From Dipylidium caninum (taxonomy: Eukaryota > Platyhelminthes > Cestoda > Cyclophyllidea > Dipylidiidae): a DNA stretch of 64,000 nucleotides. The notes under the pieces are model-generated. The model was not told where the DNA came from, did not search any database, and worked only from the letters and a program-made list of their open reading frames with translations. Each line of letters starts with the position of its first letter. Position 1 is the stretch's first letter. A program made the position numbers and the translations under genes. Positions 43,795-55,080 of this stretch are shown piece after piece. The stretch is from NCBI GenBank assembly GCA_017562135.1, contig QEYB01000676.1:1-64000 (forward strand), read 5' to 3'.

Positions 43795-44785
43795 TTATTG
43801 AAAACAACGCAACCGGCACTCTTTCAGTTTATAACACTTTGGGTTCAACACATATTTTTTATGGCATCCTCGAACTTCTAGCATTTACCTTCTGGGAATG
43901 GTGCGTGTCGTGTTGGGATGTTGTGGAAAGGAAGGCGGAGTACCTTGGTGGGATGGGGATGAGAGAGAGGGCATAGCGACCAGGGATAAGCCACGGTTTA
44001 CCGAAGATGGAACTCATTCTTCTCTTCATTAAGCTTCTGTTCTGCTAGCAGTGGTGCATTTCCATTTGGGCGTGCCAAATGTCTTGTCTGTTGCCATGAG
44101 AAGGGGGAAGAAGGGAGTGAAGTGGTGTGATTTGTTTTCGTAGTGGATAAAAGAGGGAGAAAAATCAAGCAAATAAGTACCACCTCAAAAGAAGGTGCGG
44201 AATGAGGGACAAGCCATTAAATCTCCTCGTCTAACTATTACTATCGAACAAGGGTTGACGCTTCAAAAAATTTATGCAGCGTGGAGGCCGAGTTTCGGTA
44301 AGCCGAAACGACAAGAATTGCTGGTTTGGTCCATGGCAGCCGTATTTCGGGCAAATAGTTTCAGTGAGGCTTTAAACGGAGACACCCGGGTCGCGCTTAC
44401 AATCCGAGCTGATGCAAATGACGCCACCAAGCAGCGTAGGCTGTGCAGAAACAAAGAGAGGCCTCAAGATCTTATTTCGTTTGTAGTTTTTTATCGGGAG
44501 ACAACAAAGAGTTTTGTTGCGGATTGAAGTTTTTTGTGGCATCAACGGTTTTCTAATGTTATATTTCTGTGCAAATGAGTGTTAAACCCCACCTCTGAAC
44601 AGACAAATGTGCTAGGGGTCATCCAAATAAATGACCCTTATTCCTGAGGGTGTCGTTTTTTACCATTATCATTATCTATAGTTTTATACGTAACCACCCA
44701 TGGATATTTGAAGAAGATCGAAATTCACATTTAATCAATTCTTAATGTTAGCGTATTTCGTTCAGGAAGAATTTACACTACCAGA
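43795..44785 (+). repeat. Family F inverted repeat, copy A
   Basis: It matches the reverse complement of about 62,395-63,780. Shared landmarks are AACAACGCAACCGGCACTCTTTCAG, GTTCAACACA, the CGAACAAGGGTTGACGCTTCAAAA block, CCCCACCTCTGAACAGACAAAT, GGGTCAT, AACGAAATACGCTAACGTT-like and GGAAGAATT-TACACTA. Copy A lacks several internal stretches present in copy B. Confidence 0.8.
44195..44527 (+). CDS. Family F ORF, copy A
   Basis: 110 codons, including TIEQGLTLQKIYAAWRPSFG, KPKRQ and EADANDATKQ-like RADANDATKQ. The partner at 62,855-63,229 keeps RPSFGKPK, VSVEG, ADANDATKQ and the end of the protein. Indels shift the frame between these islands in one copy or the other. An AATAAA lies at 44,625, about 100 bases after the stop, as expected for a polyadenylation signal. 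The protein is unrecognised. Confidence 0.4.
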   Translation: MRNEGQAIKSPRLTITIEQGLTLQKIYAAWRPSFGKPKRQELLVWSMAAVFRANSFSEALNGDTRVALTIRADANDATKQRRLCRNKERPQDLISFVVFYRETTKSFVAD

Positions 44786-45407
44786 ATTATAATTCAAGCT
44801 CGTTCTATTTACCGTTAAAGCTGTGAACTCATTATTCTTTAGCAGGGTAATCAGATTAAATTTTGAATCTATTTCCCCTACTGATATTACTATCACTATC
44901 AGAAATTAGATGTTCTGTCACTGATTAATTAGTGACATGAATTGCCGATACCGTAGAGCTCCAGCTAGAGTCAACATGTATCTGCCGTCTTAATGGTTGC
45001 CCAATAGTTTGAGGCGTTCGTTCCGTCATGCTTTTATCCTATTGCCTATGATGTAGGGAAATGGAATGCATACCAATGCAGTGTGGTAAGGATTTTTTGT
45101 TTCACTTTTAATTATGTCGATATGACAGTGTAAGTATAGTTAGAGGCGTTCAACGAATAGACCCTATGTCTGTGGATTTTTCAGAATATATCACGATCCC
45201 GCTATCGTACACACTTCGTCCTGGACTTTACCGCTGAGTGATCCGATGCTCTCGTGCTCTTATTGGTCTGCCATGGAAATTTCATTCAACTTTCTTTCTC
45301 ATACTCGTCCGACTCCTCTGCGGTTCATGCTGAGGCACGCCTCCATTTTCATTGTTTGAATTACAGACGCTTAAGCTGAGCGAAAACGCAAAACCCCGAG
45401 GCTGTTA
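44786..45407. other. Unassigned A+T-rich stretch
   Basis: No ORF above 60 codons and no repeat found. Confidence 0.4.
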
Positions 45408-45632
45408 TTGTACATGAGGCGGACTTCGGATTTCAAGCGAATCGGACGACGCGAGAGATTTGACGAGAATGCTTCCATCGAAGACTGTGACAAAATCCCA
45501 AGGCTACTAAAAGCGTTAGCATTTTCCAATGTTGTGTTACATTTTTACGTTCGTAGAGTCTTAAGGAGAAGAAGAGGGACCTTTTATTTCGTGAGTCAAA
45601 ACCAAATGATCATAGTGGATGAGGCATTGTGA
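45408..45632 (+). CDS. Candidate basic ORF, unrecognised
   Basis: 74 codons: RRTSDFKRIGRRERFDENAS, then a hydrophobic-basic stretch (LLKALAFSNVVLHFYVRRV) and a C-terminal YFVSQNQMIIVDEAL. The charge pattern is balanced and protein-like, but there is no duplicate, motif or clear splice site. Confidence 0.22.
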   Translation: MYMRRTSDFKRIGRRERFDENASIEDCDKIPRLLKALAFSNVVLHFYVRRVLRRRRGTFYFVSQNQMIIVDEAL

Positions 45633-48159
45633 AGTGCTAAAGTGACGAAGTTGCCTCTATAGAGGCCATGGCTCATTGAGACCATAATGGATTATCATCC
45701 AACATTAGAGGAGAAGCGGTCCCCGAAAAATTGCATAGCTGGAGCAATTAAAAAAGACCTCAAAGTAAGGCGAATACCAGATTGAAAATGTGAAAGCATC
45801 ATGTCACTGAACGCCCGATGAAAGAGCGTCACAGACGATTCATAGAATTTGGTGATGCTACTACTACTACTAAGGCTACAGTACCCATTGGAAGCTGGAA
45901 GAACAATCGGAAGAAGCTGCCAGCGAGTTTTATTGTTAACCATACCAACAAACACGTTGATCTAAGAACATGAACTGTTTAGTTACTTGGTGCCCTATTA
46001 TCTGCCATAAGCGTAAATAGGAAAATGGGGAAAGTCATGGTCCACAATGGCCAAGAATTTTTGACACCAACCTCCATCACATGCCTCAAAAGAATGTATA
46101 TCAATGCTTATTAAAATGGCCTGCAGAGTGGTTTCGCTGGCATTTCTCTCGCTGTAACGCTTTCGGTCGGCACTTATGCTTCGAGGAGACATGTTTTCAG
46201 TCAAAGGATCACTCATAACCCTTTGAATTACCACTCACTGGTGGGGTCGAGGACTACGTTCATCTCGAGGAGGAGATGATCACTCAGAAAATGCGTTTGA
46301 GTGCTTCTTCCGTGGACCACAGAGGCCTCTTTGTTTAAAATCCCCTTCTCACGGCGTCAATCCCCAAATTGTAACTCGTCCGCCTTCCTTTGCCTCTGTT
46401 ATGTCTGCACCGCTAACAATGATTTTTCGTGCTCATTCCTCCTGCTCCTCTTCCTCTCTTCCATTCGTCTTCCTGAATCCTCTGCGTCCCCGTCTTCGTC
46501 CGCCTCTTCTAGGTCTGCTCCATTTTGTTTCCACCTCACTTTCCCAATCACCCTCCATTTTCTATTTCCAGTTTCGTTTGCTTTCTATTTCCACCGCTAT
46601 TTCATCTCCTTCTTGAACTTTGCCCCTTCACTCGTCACCTTTTTATCTTAGTTCCTCGGTTTGAGATACAACAAATGGATGGCATCTGACTCGTCCCAAT
46701 ATTTATCCAAGATCTTCCTTCGGCCATTTGCACACCCACTCTTCGGTTTTGCCCGACACTTCCCACTGAAGATTCCAAAGTCAGCGTGCAAAACAAGCCT
46801 CTCTCTGAGCCCGCCCACATCCTACTTGTAATTCTCAGTTGTCTTGTGTTTAGTCCTCCTCTCTAAAATCTATAAACTATGGAGCGTAATCTCTCGTGTA
46901 ACCCGACTGTACACAACCAGTCAGCTCGTCCCTACCTAAAGAGTCTAGCATTCCTCACCATGAGACAAAGAGTACGACCCGGACAGATAGGATTAAACTG
47001 AAGATATGGCCGATTGCAAGACCTGACATCATGCTTCTCCAAGTTCATGAAATCCAAACACTTCATTATGCTAAGTACCAAAAATGAACAAAGCAATGGC
47101 TCGATCAAGCTCACTTCAGCCTGGGAAAGCTTATGTGTCAGGCTATCACTACGAATTACGTCACCGCGCGCTGGAACCGCTGTCTCCACCGCCTGACTCA
47201 AGCTCCTGCCACAATTTGACACGCAACTGGAAGAGCACCCACTCGATTGCAGCATGGCGAAGAACTATTGCTGTCTCAAAACAATTCCACTCTAGCCTAC
47301 TCTTATCATTATGTGGACCTGCGCCTCGTCCCTGAAGTGTAAGATAGCATTGTTTCCGACCGAATCTACGAGATTCGCAGATGCAATTGCGAACTAGACC
47401 ATTTTCCGACATCTAGCCGCGCGAGTGCGTGAGTGAGCGAGAGAGAGTCTCCGACAGAGCTTAGACTGTAATGCGTTAAGTGGCGTAAACATTGGGCCAG
47501 GAGCATGTACATCTGATCAGTAGATAAAGGTACTTACCCAGAGCCTCAAAAATCCTTCCAGGCCCCAGCAGCTCGATAACGATACATCCAAATCACAGTC
47601 GTGCAGCTCAAGGCGAGGAAGACTTTTATGCGTCCGGTGCCTCGTGATGCATCGCTAAGCTCCATACGCGTCTGCTGCTCCATTTGCGCACACGCGGATC
47701 AATTGACTAACTACTATCTTCCTTCAATCTCCCAGTCTGTGCATCCATTACAGGCAGTCACTCTTAAGAAGCTCAGCGATACGTGAGGACTTGTGATGGT
47801 AAAGTTCGTCGGCTATAGTACATGTGTCGGTTATGATAGCACGCAAGAGCCTGATGCCTTTGCAACCGTTCACAGTCATATCTTTCCTGTATCTTCAGAG
47901 TACTCTCCATTAGCACCCTCGACAAGAAAACACCCTTGTCTCATCGGCGGTGCAGAGTCGCACAAAATAATGACTTGAACTTAGCGCTTGAAACGCCACG
48001 CTCGCTAAAGGACATATCAGAGTGCAGAACAAGCAGATTTCGTGATGTGGCTAAGTGCTATGGGTGACTCACTCTCATTATACCAGGAGTTGATTGCGTA
48101 GCGAAAGATCAGGTGCAATTATCTCCTGTAGGGAGTCACGTGATCTTCATTGTGGGCCT
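45633..48159. other. Mostly unassigned; two minus ORFs noted
   Basis: A minus ORF at 45,998-46,234 (78 codons, with SPRSISADRKRYSERNAS and FEACDGGWCQKFLAIVD) looks protein-like. A second follows at 45,695-45,955. A pyrimidine-rich tract at 46,430-46,520 produces spurious Ser/Pro ORFs on plus. I do not see splice sites that join anything here. Confidence 0.3.
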
Positions 48160-48402
48160 CTATACCACCTCGAAATCGCCAACCGGAGAAGAGTGTTTCC
48201 TGTTCGCATCTGTACGCACTTTATTGCCCATTACCAGCTCACTAAGACAGTGATATACTGATCCACGTATCTTGGAACGACTATATTTGTCACTTGCACC
48301 GTACCCTGAGCATTCTGTATCATCGTCCGAAAACAAATTTTTGCGAACGTCGCATGCTGAGGTGATATCGGCACGTTTAACATTCCATGAACAAATCCCC
48401 AT
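48160..48402 (-). CDS. Candidate Ig-like exon on the minus strand
   Basis: An 80-codon ORF. From a CAG acceptor inside it, the frame reads ACDVRKNLF, ECSGYGASDKYSRSKIRG, SVYHCLSELVMGN, ending PVGDFEVV. The pair of cysteines with SVYHCL in the F-strand position resembles the DYVGCLYGG segment of the gene at 34.9-36.2 kb, though in opposite orientation. The similarity is short. It could be a paralogue remnant. Confidence 0.35.
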   Translation of the reverse strand: MGICSWNVKRADITSACDVRKNLFSDDDTECSGYGASDKYSRSKIRGSVYHCLSELVMGNKVRTDANRKHSSPVGDFEVV

Positions 48403-49144
48403 AAAATACCGACTGGCTTAACTCTGATGATAGTGGCTCCCTCATCCGAGTACAGTGATACTGTAGCGCGAGCTCAATAGTGAGACAGATACTATAGCTT
48501 GCAAGTACGCGATTAACCTAAATATTGCGAAACTCGTGACATTCGAGCAACTTTCTTACAATTGTTTAAAGTCGAGTGTTGATGCGATGAGGTTCGAACG
48601 GGAAAAGTAATTCTCGAACGGTCACCTCGCGAAAAATGCGGGAACAATAATTTAGCCAGACAGGTGCGAGATAAAAACTGCTGCTAGAATGGGAAAGAAA
48701 TTTCTGAGTTCTCGCTCATTACATAATCATGCAAGAGGTAAGGAGAGCCGAAAAGACTCTCTTCATTTCATAGCTTCTGGGATCAATACTTATCTCGATG
48801 TATACGGCACAAAGCAGATCGCCCCAGTCACTGCAGTTGTTTACGTGAATACCGCCAAATCAAAACTCCTCTCAAATATCTAGATTGGAGGATGCCACTT
48901 ACACATGACATCGATCCTACTCCGACGTATTTAATCAGGCCAGGTGGCTGAAAAAGAATGCGAGTGGCACGAAAATTCCTGCTACCTATCGCCTCATTAT
49001 TTTACTCCTGAGACGTCTCAAAAAGCTTCTTATATTTTAATGTAAACACATTTCTGCATGGGCGTGTACAGCTCTGCTGAAGAAAGCTCTGAATCGGCGC
49101 TTACCAGCCGGCATAATCCTCACATCGTAATGCTTTCCTCTTAC
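48403..49144. other. Unassigned stretch
   Basis: A 64-codon plus ORF at 48,689-48,883 is the only item of note and is not supported by other evidence. Confidence 0.3.
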
Positions 49145-49752
49145 CTCACAAAGAACGAAGCTGTACCTTTCCGTTAGGCCGATTGTCCTCCTACTCCAGC
49201 CATCTATTGCTACGCAGAATTTTCTTTGGTACCGCACCCGACGATCCAATCGCGTGGTTCGGTTTCCTGAAACCGTTGCAATGTGATGATGTGTGTAAAA
49301 TGACTGAGACACTATTATCGCGTTGATAACATCCTTCTGATGCGACGCGTGTTGTCGTTAAATCAAGGAGAGAATTCAGGTGTGGAAGGTTCCGTCAATG
49401 ACTAGCTGTGAAGGAAAAATGCTGTGTCAGCGGGGAACTAGCGAGGCACGCACTCTCCACATTGCGAGGAACATTCACCCAGAACCGTTCTTCTCAACCG
49501 ATTTTTTATAGTTTCGTGTGAGTGGGTCCACTTAACTGCAACTCGTCCATGGAATACTTTTTGTTTAAGTTGAGCTCACCTAACTGCAATTCATTCACCC
49601 ACTGATTCCCTGCTCCCGTCAGACCGACTTCCCCGCTGTGACCACCCCATCTGCTTGGGGTTGGCAAGCGTTTCACTGCGCCCCTTTGACAGGCCTGGGA
49701 AAATACCTTGCATCGCTTCCAATGCACTAAGTCTACCTCGAGCTTATACCAT
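49145..49752 (-). CDS. Two phase-matched exons on minus, unrecognised
   Basis: The first exon, 49,752 down to 49,580 (173 bp), follows an AATTCCCAAG acceptor and ends in GTGAGC; it reads WYKLEVDLVHWKRCKVFSQA through NQWVNELQL. The second, 49,266 down to 49,145 (122 bp), follows CAACGGTTTCAG and ends in GTAAGA; it reads NRTTRLDRRVRYQRKFCVAI, then LTERYSFVLCE. The one-base overhang of the first and two-base start of the second join to a glycine codon, so the frame is continuous. Alternating polar and hydrophobic residues, Trp and paired Cys suggest an extracellular beta-sandwich domain, but no family can be named. Confidence 0.4.
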
Positions 49753-50345
49753 CTTGGGAATTGAGATAGCACTCGTATTTCTGTGCACTGAAAGAGGAAT
49801 GAATCAGAATTAATAAGCCCGGGGCTATCGCCTTTAAGATTTTACACACCGATGGTTTTCTTCTCGTTTGTTCCACGATCGCATGACGACTGGCATCTCG
49901 CCAGTTGGTTATTGTGGAAATGATGGACAGTTGAGACAGAATTTTAAACTCGATTTTTTAAATTAGCCATGCTTGTTGCGAATTGAGCTGGAAAGAAGTT
50001 CTTCAAGTTAATGCGCCTTATTTAAATGCCTTAGTGACAACAGGTACACCTAACAATTGTTGGAGGGCACAAACGAAATTCAGAGTGTTAGAACAAATGC
50101 AATGTAACGCATATTTGGGAGAGTCGAGATGCAATGATTTTAGTTTAGCAGTCGACGTTCCCTCTTCCAGACATCTTGCACCCACCACTCAGTTTTAACG
50201 CTCTGGGACGGTTGATACGAAGCACACGTTGAGAAGTCCCTGACCGGTCTTTTTAGTATTCATGGCTCTCTGACGGGGATGCCGGCTGCCTCCGCAGACC
50301 CCTACAGTTAGTCGTGTGACAAGTGGGAGGCAGTCGTATTTCACT
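49753..50345. other. Unassigned stretch with one plus ORF
   Basis: A 71-codon plus ORF at 49,983-50,198 (SWKEVLQVNAPYLNALVT, then two more cysteines) follows an AAATTAG acceptor. It is plausible but unsupported. Confidence 0.25.
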
Positions 50346-50621
50346 CTAGTCTATGCGCACACATGTCGTTATAAAAATGAGGAGGTTTACCCTGAGAACA
50401 TTACGTTTAACGCCGATGCCATAGACTACTCGATGTGCCAAGGACAGCATTATGAGGATGACGTTTAAGTACACAGACCCCACCTTCTCGCCGAAGCTAT
50501 CAGCTATCACCACGGGGGCTCTACCAATTGCCAGAGGAACAAGTAACTCCCGTGCCAATCGACTTGAGACAGGATCCAGAAACGACAAGAAATCGTGTAC
50601 GCGAGCTTGATTCCACCTCAT
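50346..50621 (-). CDS. Candidate ORF with a hydrophobic segment
   Basis: 91 codons. A stretch GSVYLNVILIMLSLAHRVVY is hydrophobic enough for a membrane segment, preceded by LARELLVPLAIGRAPVVIAD. It lies upstream of the minus exons at 49.1-49.75 kb, but I could not connect them. Unrecognised. Confidence 0.22.
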   Translation of the reverse strand: MRWNQARVHDFLSFLDPVSSRLARELLVPLAIGRAPVVIADSFGEKVGSVYLNVILIMLSLAHRVVYGIGVKRNVLRVNLLIFITTCVRID

Positions 50622-53414
50622 TCTAATCCAACATAGTCACAGATTGAAGGACGTTAACCATCACCTTTTAGAAATTCCGCTCATGTGGACCTTGTTGGGT
50701 TAGGAGTGAAAGGGTGGGAGGAGATGCATTTGTCGAACGTGAGGACTCAGTCGCACGATCGACTCTGTCTAACTAGCGAATCGGTGAGCGTCAAAAACAG
50801 TGTTACTCTCATCATTTCTTGGATGTACGTTTTACCCACGTGAGGCAGCGTCGCCACTCGAAATATTTTGTCGTCCTCCGATGATCAACACACGATTGAA
50901 TAACATGGAGGAGAAGGAATAAGCTCACTCAGCTCTTCATTTTCACCTACTACCGTTTCCTAAACACGAGAGTTAACCACTGCCACGGCCTTTCACGATG
51001 AATGCAATGAATTGTGGTTATTCAGCGACCAACTATTCTGTTCAGACTTTCCACCCACCTTTAACCATCACTTTCAGGATGTCACTCAATGCGGTAAGGC
51101 TGCTGAGCGTGACATCGTCTTAGTGATGCTACCTTATTCCCCTCACCGCAGACAAATACTCGTCCATCCTCAATTCTCTCAGGTGTGCAGATCACCGAGC
51201 GAGATGGACTTTGACGATTCCTAAGTTGAAGCCTTAATTTCCAAAGACAAAGACGTGTGCTTCAAGGCATTCTGAATGGATGACGTTGAAGAACTCAGAT
51301 ACGTCAACTCGGCAAATGTGTCAGAATGAAGGGCATTCGAAGCGGTGCTTGGAATGCAGAGTATGTGGGAGACGCAGGAAAGGACACTTCCAGCCTCTTA
51401 TCGGCTGACAGGTCACCGCGTGAACTTCGGTGGGACGTTCGAGGCGTATTCAGCGAGTGGATGGCTTGCAGTTAGTCGGAAGGCAAGTTACGGTGGACTG
51501 CACTCACATTGGGGCTATAAAAACCGGTTGGAAGGACGGGACCAGGTGACTGGTTTTGCAATTGGAGATGGAGTTCTTGGCTAATTCCTTCGCCCCTGAC
51601 GATATATTCCACTGTAGGCCTGTCTCCTAATGGAAACAACCACAACCCCAAGGAGTAATCAAATGAACGAGTGTCAGTCTTCAACACATTCCAACGATTT
51701 CAACTGACAGACTAAAAACGTGCATAAGTAGAACTTCTGCGCACAAAATAGGACTGAAATAGGAACGAACACCTGAAGAAACGTAATCTTTCTCCCTGTA
51801 GGCTTAACCCCCACACTTACCTTGCCAGATCTCTACCTCATCCATCAAACCAGAATTTAAGTAGCGGATGGAGAGATTTGCCCAATTGGCACTCACATGC
51901 TTTTTCACACTGACCTGTGAAATCGTCGAGTAAGGTTGATGTCATGTGTAAGTGGCGTCCTCTAACCTCTACGGGGAAGAATGTTGATGGCATTCAACTG
52001 TGGATGGGCGGAGTATGCTTTGATCGCACACAACATATGTCGCTAGGGTGAAACGATTGTGTCATCGGCTCTGTTTCCTCTCTACGTAATGCGAAATTCG
52101 ACTACTTCTTTCTCACTCCTAGTTACTGCCTCGCTTCTCCGCTGCTGTTGCTTCTTCCCTTTGAATTTTCCCTGCAGTTTTTAAAGGCCATGTTTGAATT
52201 TCGCCTTCCACTTCACCTCACTTGACGTAAATTGAAATCAGAAGTATGCAAATGCGTGCGGACTAACATCATTTAGGCAATATGTGCTTGCAGCAACGGA
52301 CTCTCGTTGACGCTTCCGTTCACCTGAGGCTGTTAACCATCTGAGTTGGCGTCGTTATCCAGAGGATGTCAAGGAATGGCGACACCCTTAACGAGAGACA
52401 CAAAATTGCTCGGACGACGATGCACACCCAGGTAGGCACTGACAATATCGTCGTTCAACACATCGTCATCTACCAACTGCTGCTCACACTTTTTCTCCTC
52501 CTCCTTCCTGCCATGGACTCCGCTTAAAGCGGTGACTATATTGAAAATCGTGAGACAATAAGACAATGCTCACACACTACCGCAGCAGTTTGGTCACACT
52601 TCGCCAGCCCCAACAGCCAACTCGCTAATTGGTACAATGGGTAAATAGCTTGCAGCATTAAGCGTTCCGAATTAACCAACTTAAACATGTAGCACTTGTT
52701 CTCCAATCCCACAAATTAATTCGTCTGTTCATGAACGATCACAGGGTTATGTCGCGATCTCCTCCGTCAACCTCTTGCAGTGGAGGTCTTTGCAGATGTA
52801 CACCAGAAGTGACAGAGTCGTGAGTTGAATCCGCCTTCTCCATGCCTATGACTAGTCCAGTGCAGACTCGTTGGTTGTTAATTCTCATACGAATCCACGC
52901 GCTAAGGTAGGCAAGTTGTTGGTTGTCGTTGAATTTGGCGCAGTAGAGGCAATGTGATATGGAGGTGTCCACGGCTCCTACTCAACTTCGTGCCGCTGAT
53001 ACTGATTTCGTCAGACAGGTCAGGTCTCCACCTTCGAGTGCTTTACTGTGGACAGCACCTCGACCACGTTCTGCTGCTGCTCCGCACACCCGTAATTACA
53101 CCCACCCAAATCCCAAACCAAAATGTGCAGACTAACAGTCGTGACGTAGCAGTTGACTAGCACGTCTATTTTGACCGTCCCAACTTCTACTGAAACATGC
53201 AATGTAGAAAGCCAGATGGGTTGGCCACAGAATGGACATGCCACGAATTGCCACTTCTCAAACCTATCAAGAGGATTTCGCTTCGTGGCCTCTCCTCCAA
53301 CTTGCGCCGTTTGTGCCGGAATGACTTCAAAACCAGACACACGTCACAGTGGAGGCCACAGTTACAGGGATTGAAAAGTCCATTATAAGAAAGTAGACGA
53401 CCCAGGGGGTGCCG
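50622..53414. other. Unassigned stretch
   Basis: Several ORFs of 60 to 106 codons lie on both strands. At 53,020-53,340 the minus strand reads a C-x2-C (FVACPFCGQ), but the plus strand over the same DNA is equally open, so neither can be chosen. No repeats were identified. Confidence 0.3.
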
Positions 53415-53609
53415 TTAGATTAGACTGGACACAGTCACTTTTGCATTGAGGCATCTTAGGTTCCTGGACATCTCGCGAATGATGCGGCTGATTTCTGGAC
53501 CACATTGGCGACATGCAACTGGCTCAAATGCTTCCTCTTTCCCCATAATCTCGTCAGAAGCAGCACTTCTGCTTTCTTCCTCTTCATCCACCTCAGGTGG
53601 CGATTCCAT
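53415..53609 (-). CDS. Acidic C-x2-C protein fragment
   Basis: 64 codons: MESPPEVDEEEESRSAASDE, then GKEEAFEPVACRQCGPEISR, IIREMSRNLRCLN and stop. Related to the minus peptide at 32.61-32.74 kb, where the acidic part is kept with many base changes. The frame is therefore likely to have been coding in an ancestor. A short C-x2-C pair follows the acidic part. The ATG is used here as the start, although upstream frame remains open for some codons. Function unknown. Confidence 0.42.
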   Translation of the reverse strand: MESPPEVDEEEESRSAASDEIMGKEEAFEPVACRQCGPEISRIIREMSRNLRCLNAKVTVSSLI

Positions 53610-53989
53610 CAGATCACCTCAGGCGATCGTCTACTGCGTTGCCTACGTGTTCATCGACACTCGGAGGTTTTGACACGCACATTCAGTTCTCCAACTCGGG
53701 AGGAGGTGGAGGAGGAGGAGTCCACATTACTCATTCAATCATCTCTCACAATTGTAAATGCATTTCGCCCCTAACCTCATAGGAAATGGCGCTGGCTTCT
53801 TTAAGTTCCTTTTTCACTTTTCGCATAAAACAGACCGCAACCATCTTCGTCCACCTGCCGACTGTCCGTCTTCTCCGTCATGGAGTCGTGCGCAGTCAAC
53901 ACCACTTCTACTTCATCGTCCATGAATAACTGAAAGCAAAAGGGGAACCTAAGGTTTATTAAAAACACTTTGATTCTCTTGGTGAAATA
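53610..53989. other. Unassigned stretch
   Basis: Contains a small GGAGGTGGAGGAGG run near 53,700. Part of 53,610-53,660 may still belong to the diverged repeat shared with 32.6 kb. No gene is supported. Confidence 0.3.
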
Positions 53990-55080
53990 AATGAATAGTG
54001 GAAATCACTACTCGAAAACGAGTGAAGCGTTTCACCTACGAATTTATGATTGGCGTTTAAGTGGCATTTTTCAAAAGTATTCTTCTAACGATGGACAATG
54101 CACGCTCTGCCTGGAGCAAGTCGGACTGCCATGGTCGACGGGCACAAGCTGTCATGTCGCCCTAGAAAAGTGGAAGAGGAAGGCTTCCACCGGTGACTTC
54201 GATAATCTCAATAATCCTCATAACCACATAAGGGATAAAGTTTACACCATACCAGAAGCGAACTTCACAGAGGTTTCACTCGGCCTTGTCACCACCCAGG
54301 AAACGACTGTTTAAGCGGAGAACACAGTCGAAAACAGACAAGGGATGGCTCGCATATTCCAACAAAGACAACTTTGGACATATCCAATCCAACCGTCATT
54401 ACTATTTAGCCACACACTAACTTCACGTCCGAGGTGGCTGTTCAAGCAAGCGAGAAGACTGAGTGCAAGACAGCACAAAACCCTGGAGGTGAAGAATGAA
54501 TATTCCTTCACTGAGGAAATGCTCCAGGAAAGGAGAAAAGTAACATCAGAAGAGGAAAGAAGCATGAATGGTTGGATTGGCTGAGAAGAGTCACCCGCGA
54601 CAAAACGTAGACACCGGAAAAAGAAAGACAAAGGACGCGCTGAAATTGTTAATTCCTCTGTTTCAAGACGGAAAAAACAAGATAAATAATGATAGAAACA
54701 CGGTTGAACAAGTGCTGGACAGACTTCTTCGTCGTCGCTGCAATCAACGTCTCATCCATGACATTGCTTGGACGTGTACATTATTCTACCTGAATTAATC
54801 AAGGCACTGGAAAGAAGGACTCAAGCGCATTTTAAATGAGGGAAAATGGGAGGGTGAATACCACCCTTCTAGACCGCGGGAGGCGCATCAGCACCCAATG
54901 AGTCAGGCGAGTACCATCGTGAGTCGCGATTCCCACCAAAATAGAAGGATCTGACCCCTCCGCCTCACTATCCACCACATTCTTATTAGTTATTTCAAAT
55001 CCCTCGGTTATATCTGCCTTGAGCGACAAAGTGAACACGAGGTAAGGCTATATGAGTTTATTTAGGAAGGTGGGAACTTT
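53990..55080 (+). repeat. Family E unit, copy 4
   Basis: Direct orientation relative to 59.64-61.10 kb. Shared blocks are AAGCGTTT-ACCTA, TATGATTGGCGTTTAA, CGATGG-CAATGCACGCTC, CCTGGAGGTGAAGAATGAATATTCCTTCACTGAG, and the tail AAGTAAGGCTAAATG-like. More diverged than copies 1 and 5 are from each other. The divergent partner ORF upstream is not recognisable here. Confidence 0.65.
53991..54640 (+). pseudogene. Family E protein fragments, copy 4
   Basis: The start codon region reads MDNARSAWSKSDCHGRR, so the glycine after Met is replaced by Asp and the myristoylation-type start is lost. A 107-codon ORF in another frame covers the same DNA. Later segments keep NEYSFTEEMLQE, then EERKHEWLDWLRRVT after a frame change. 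The gene is interrupted at least three times. Confidence 0.45.

Noticed and set aside
48585..48605. GGTTCGAACGG B-box-like sequence
   Set aside because: No cloverleaf can be built around it.
53020..53340. Minus ORF with C-P-F-C as a zinc finger
   Set aside because: The plus strand is open over the same DNA with equally plausible composition; a single C-x2-C without a second pair is not enough.
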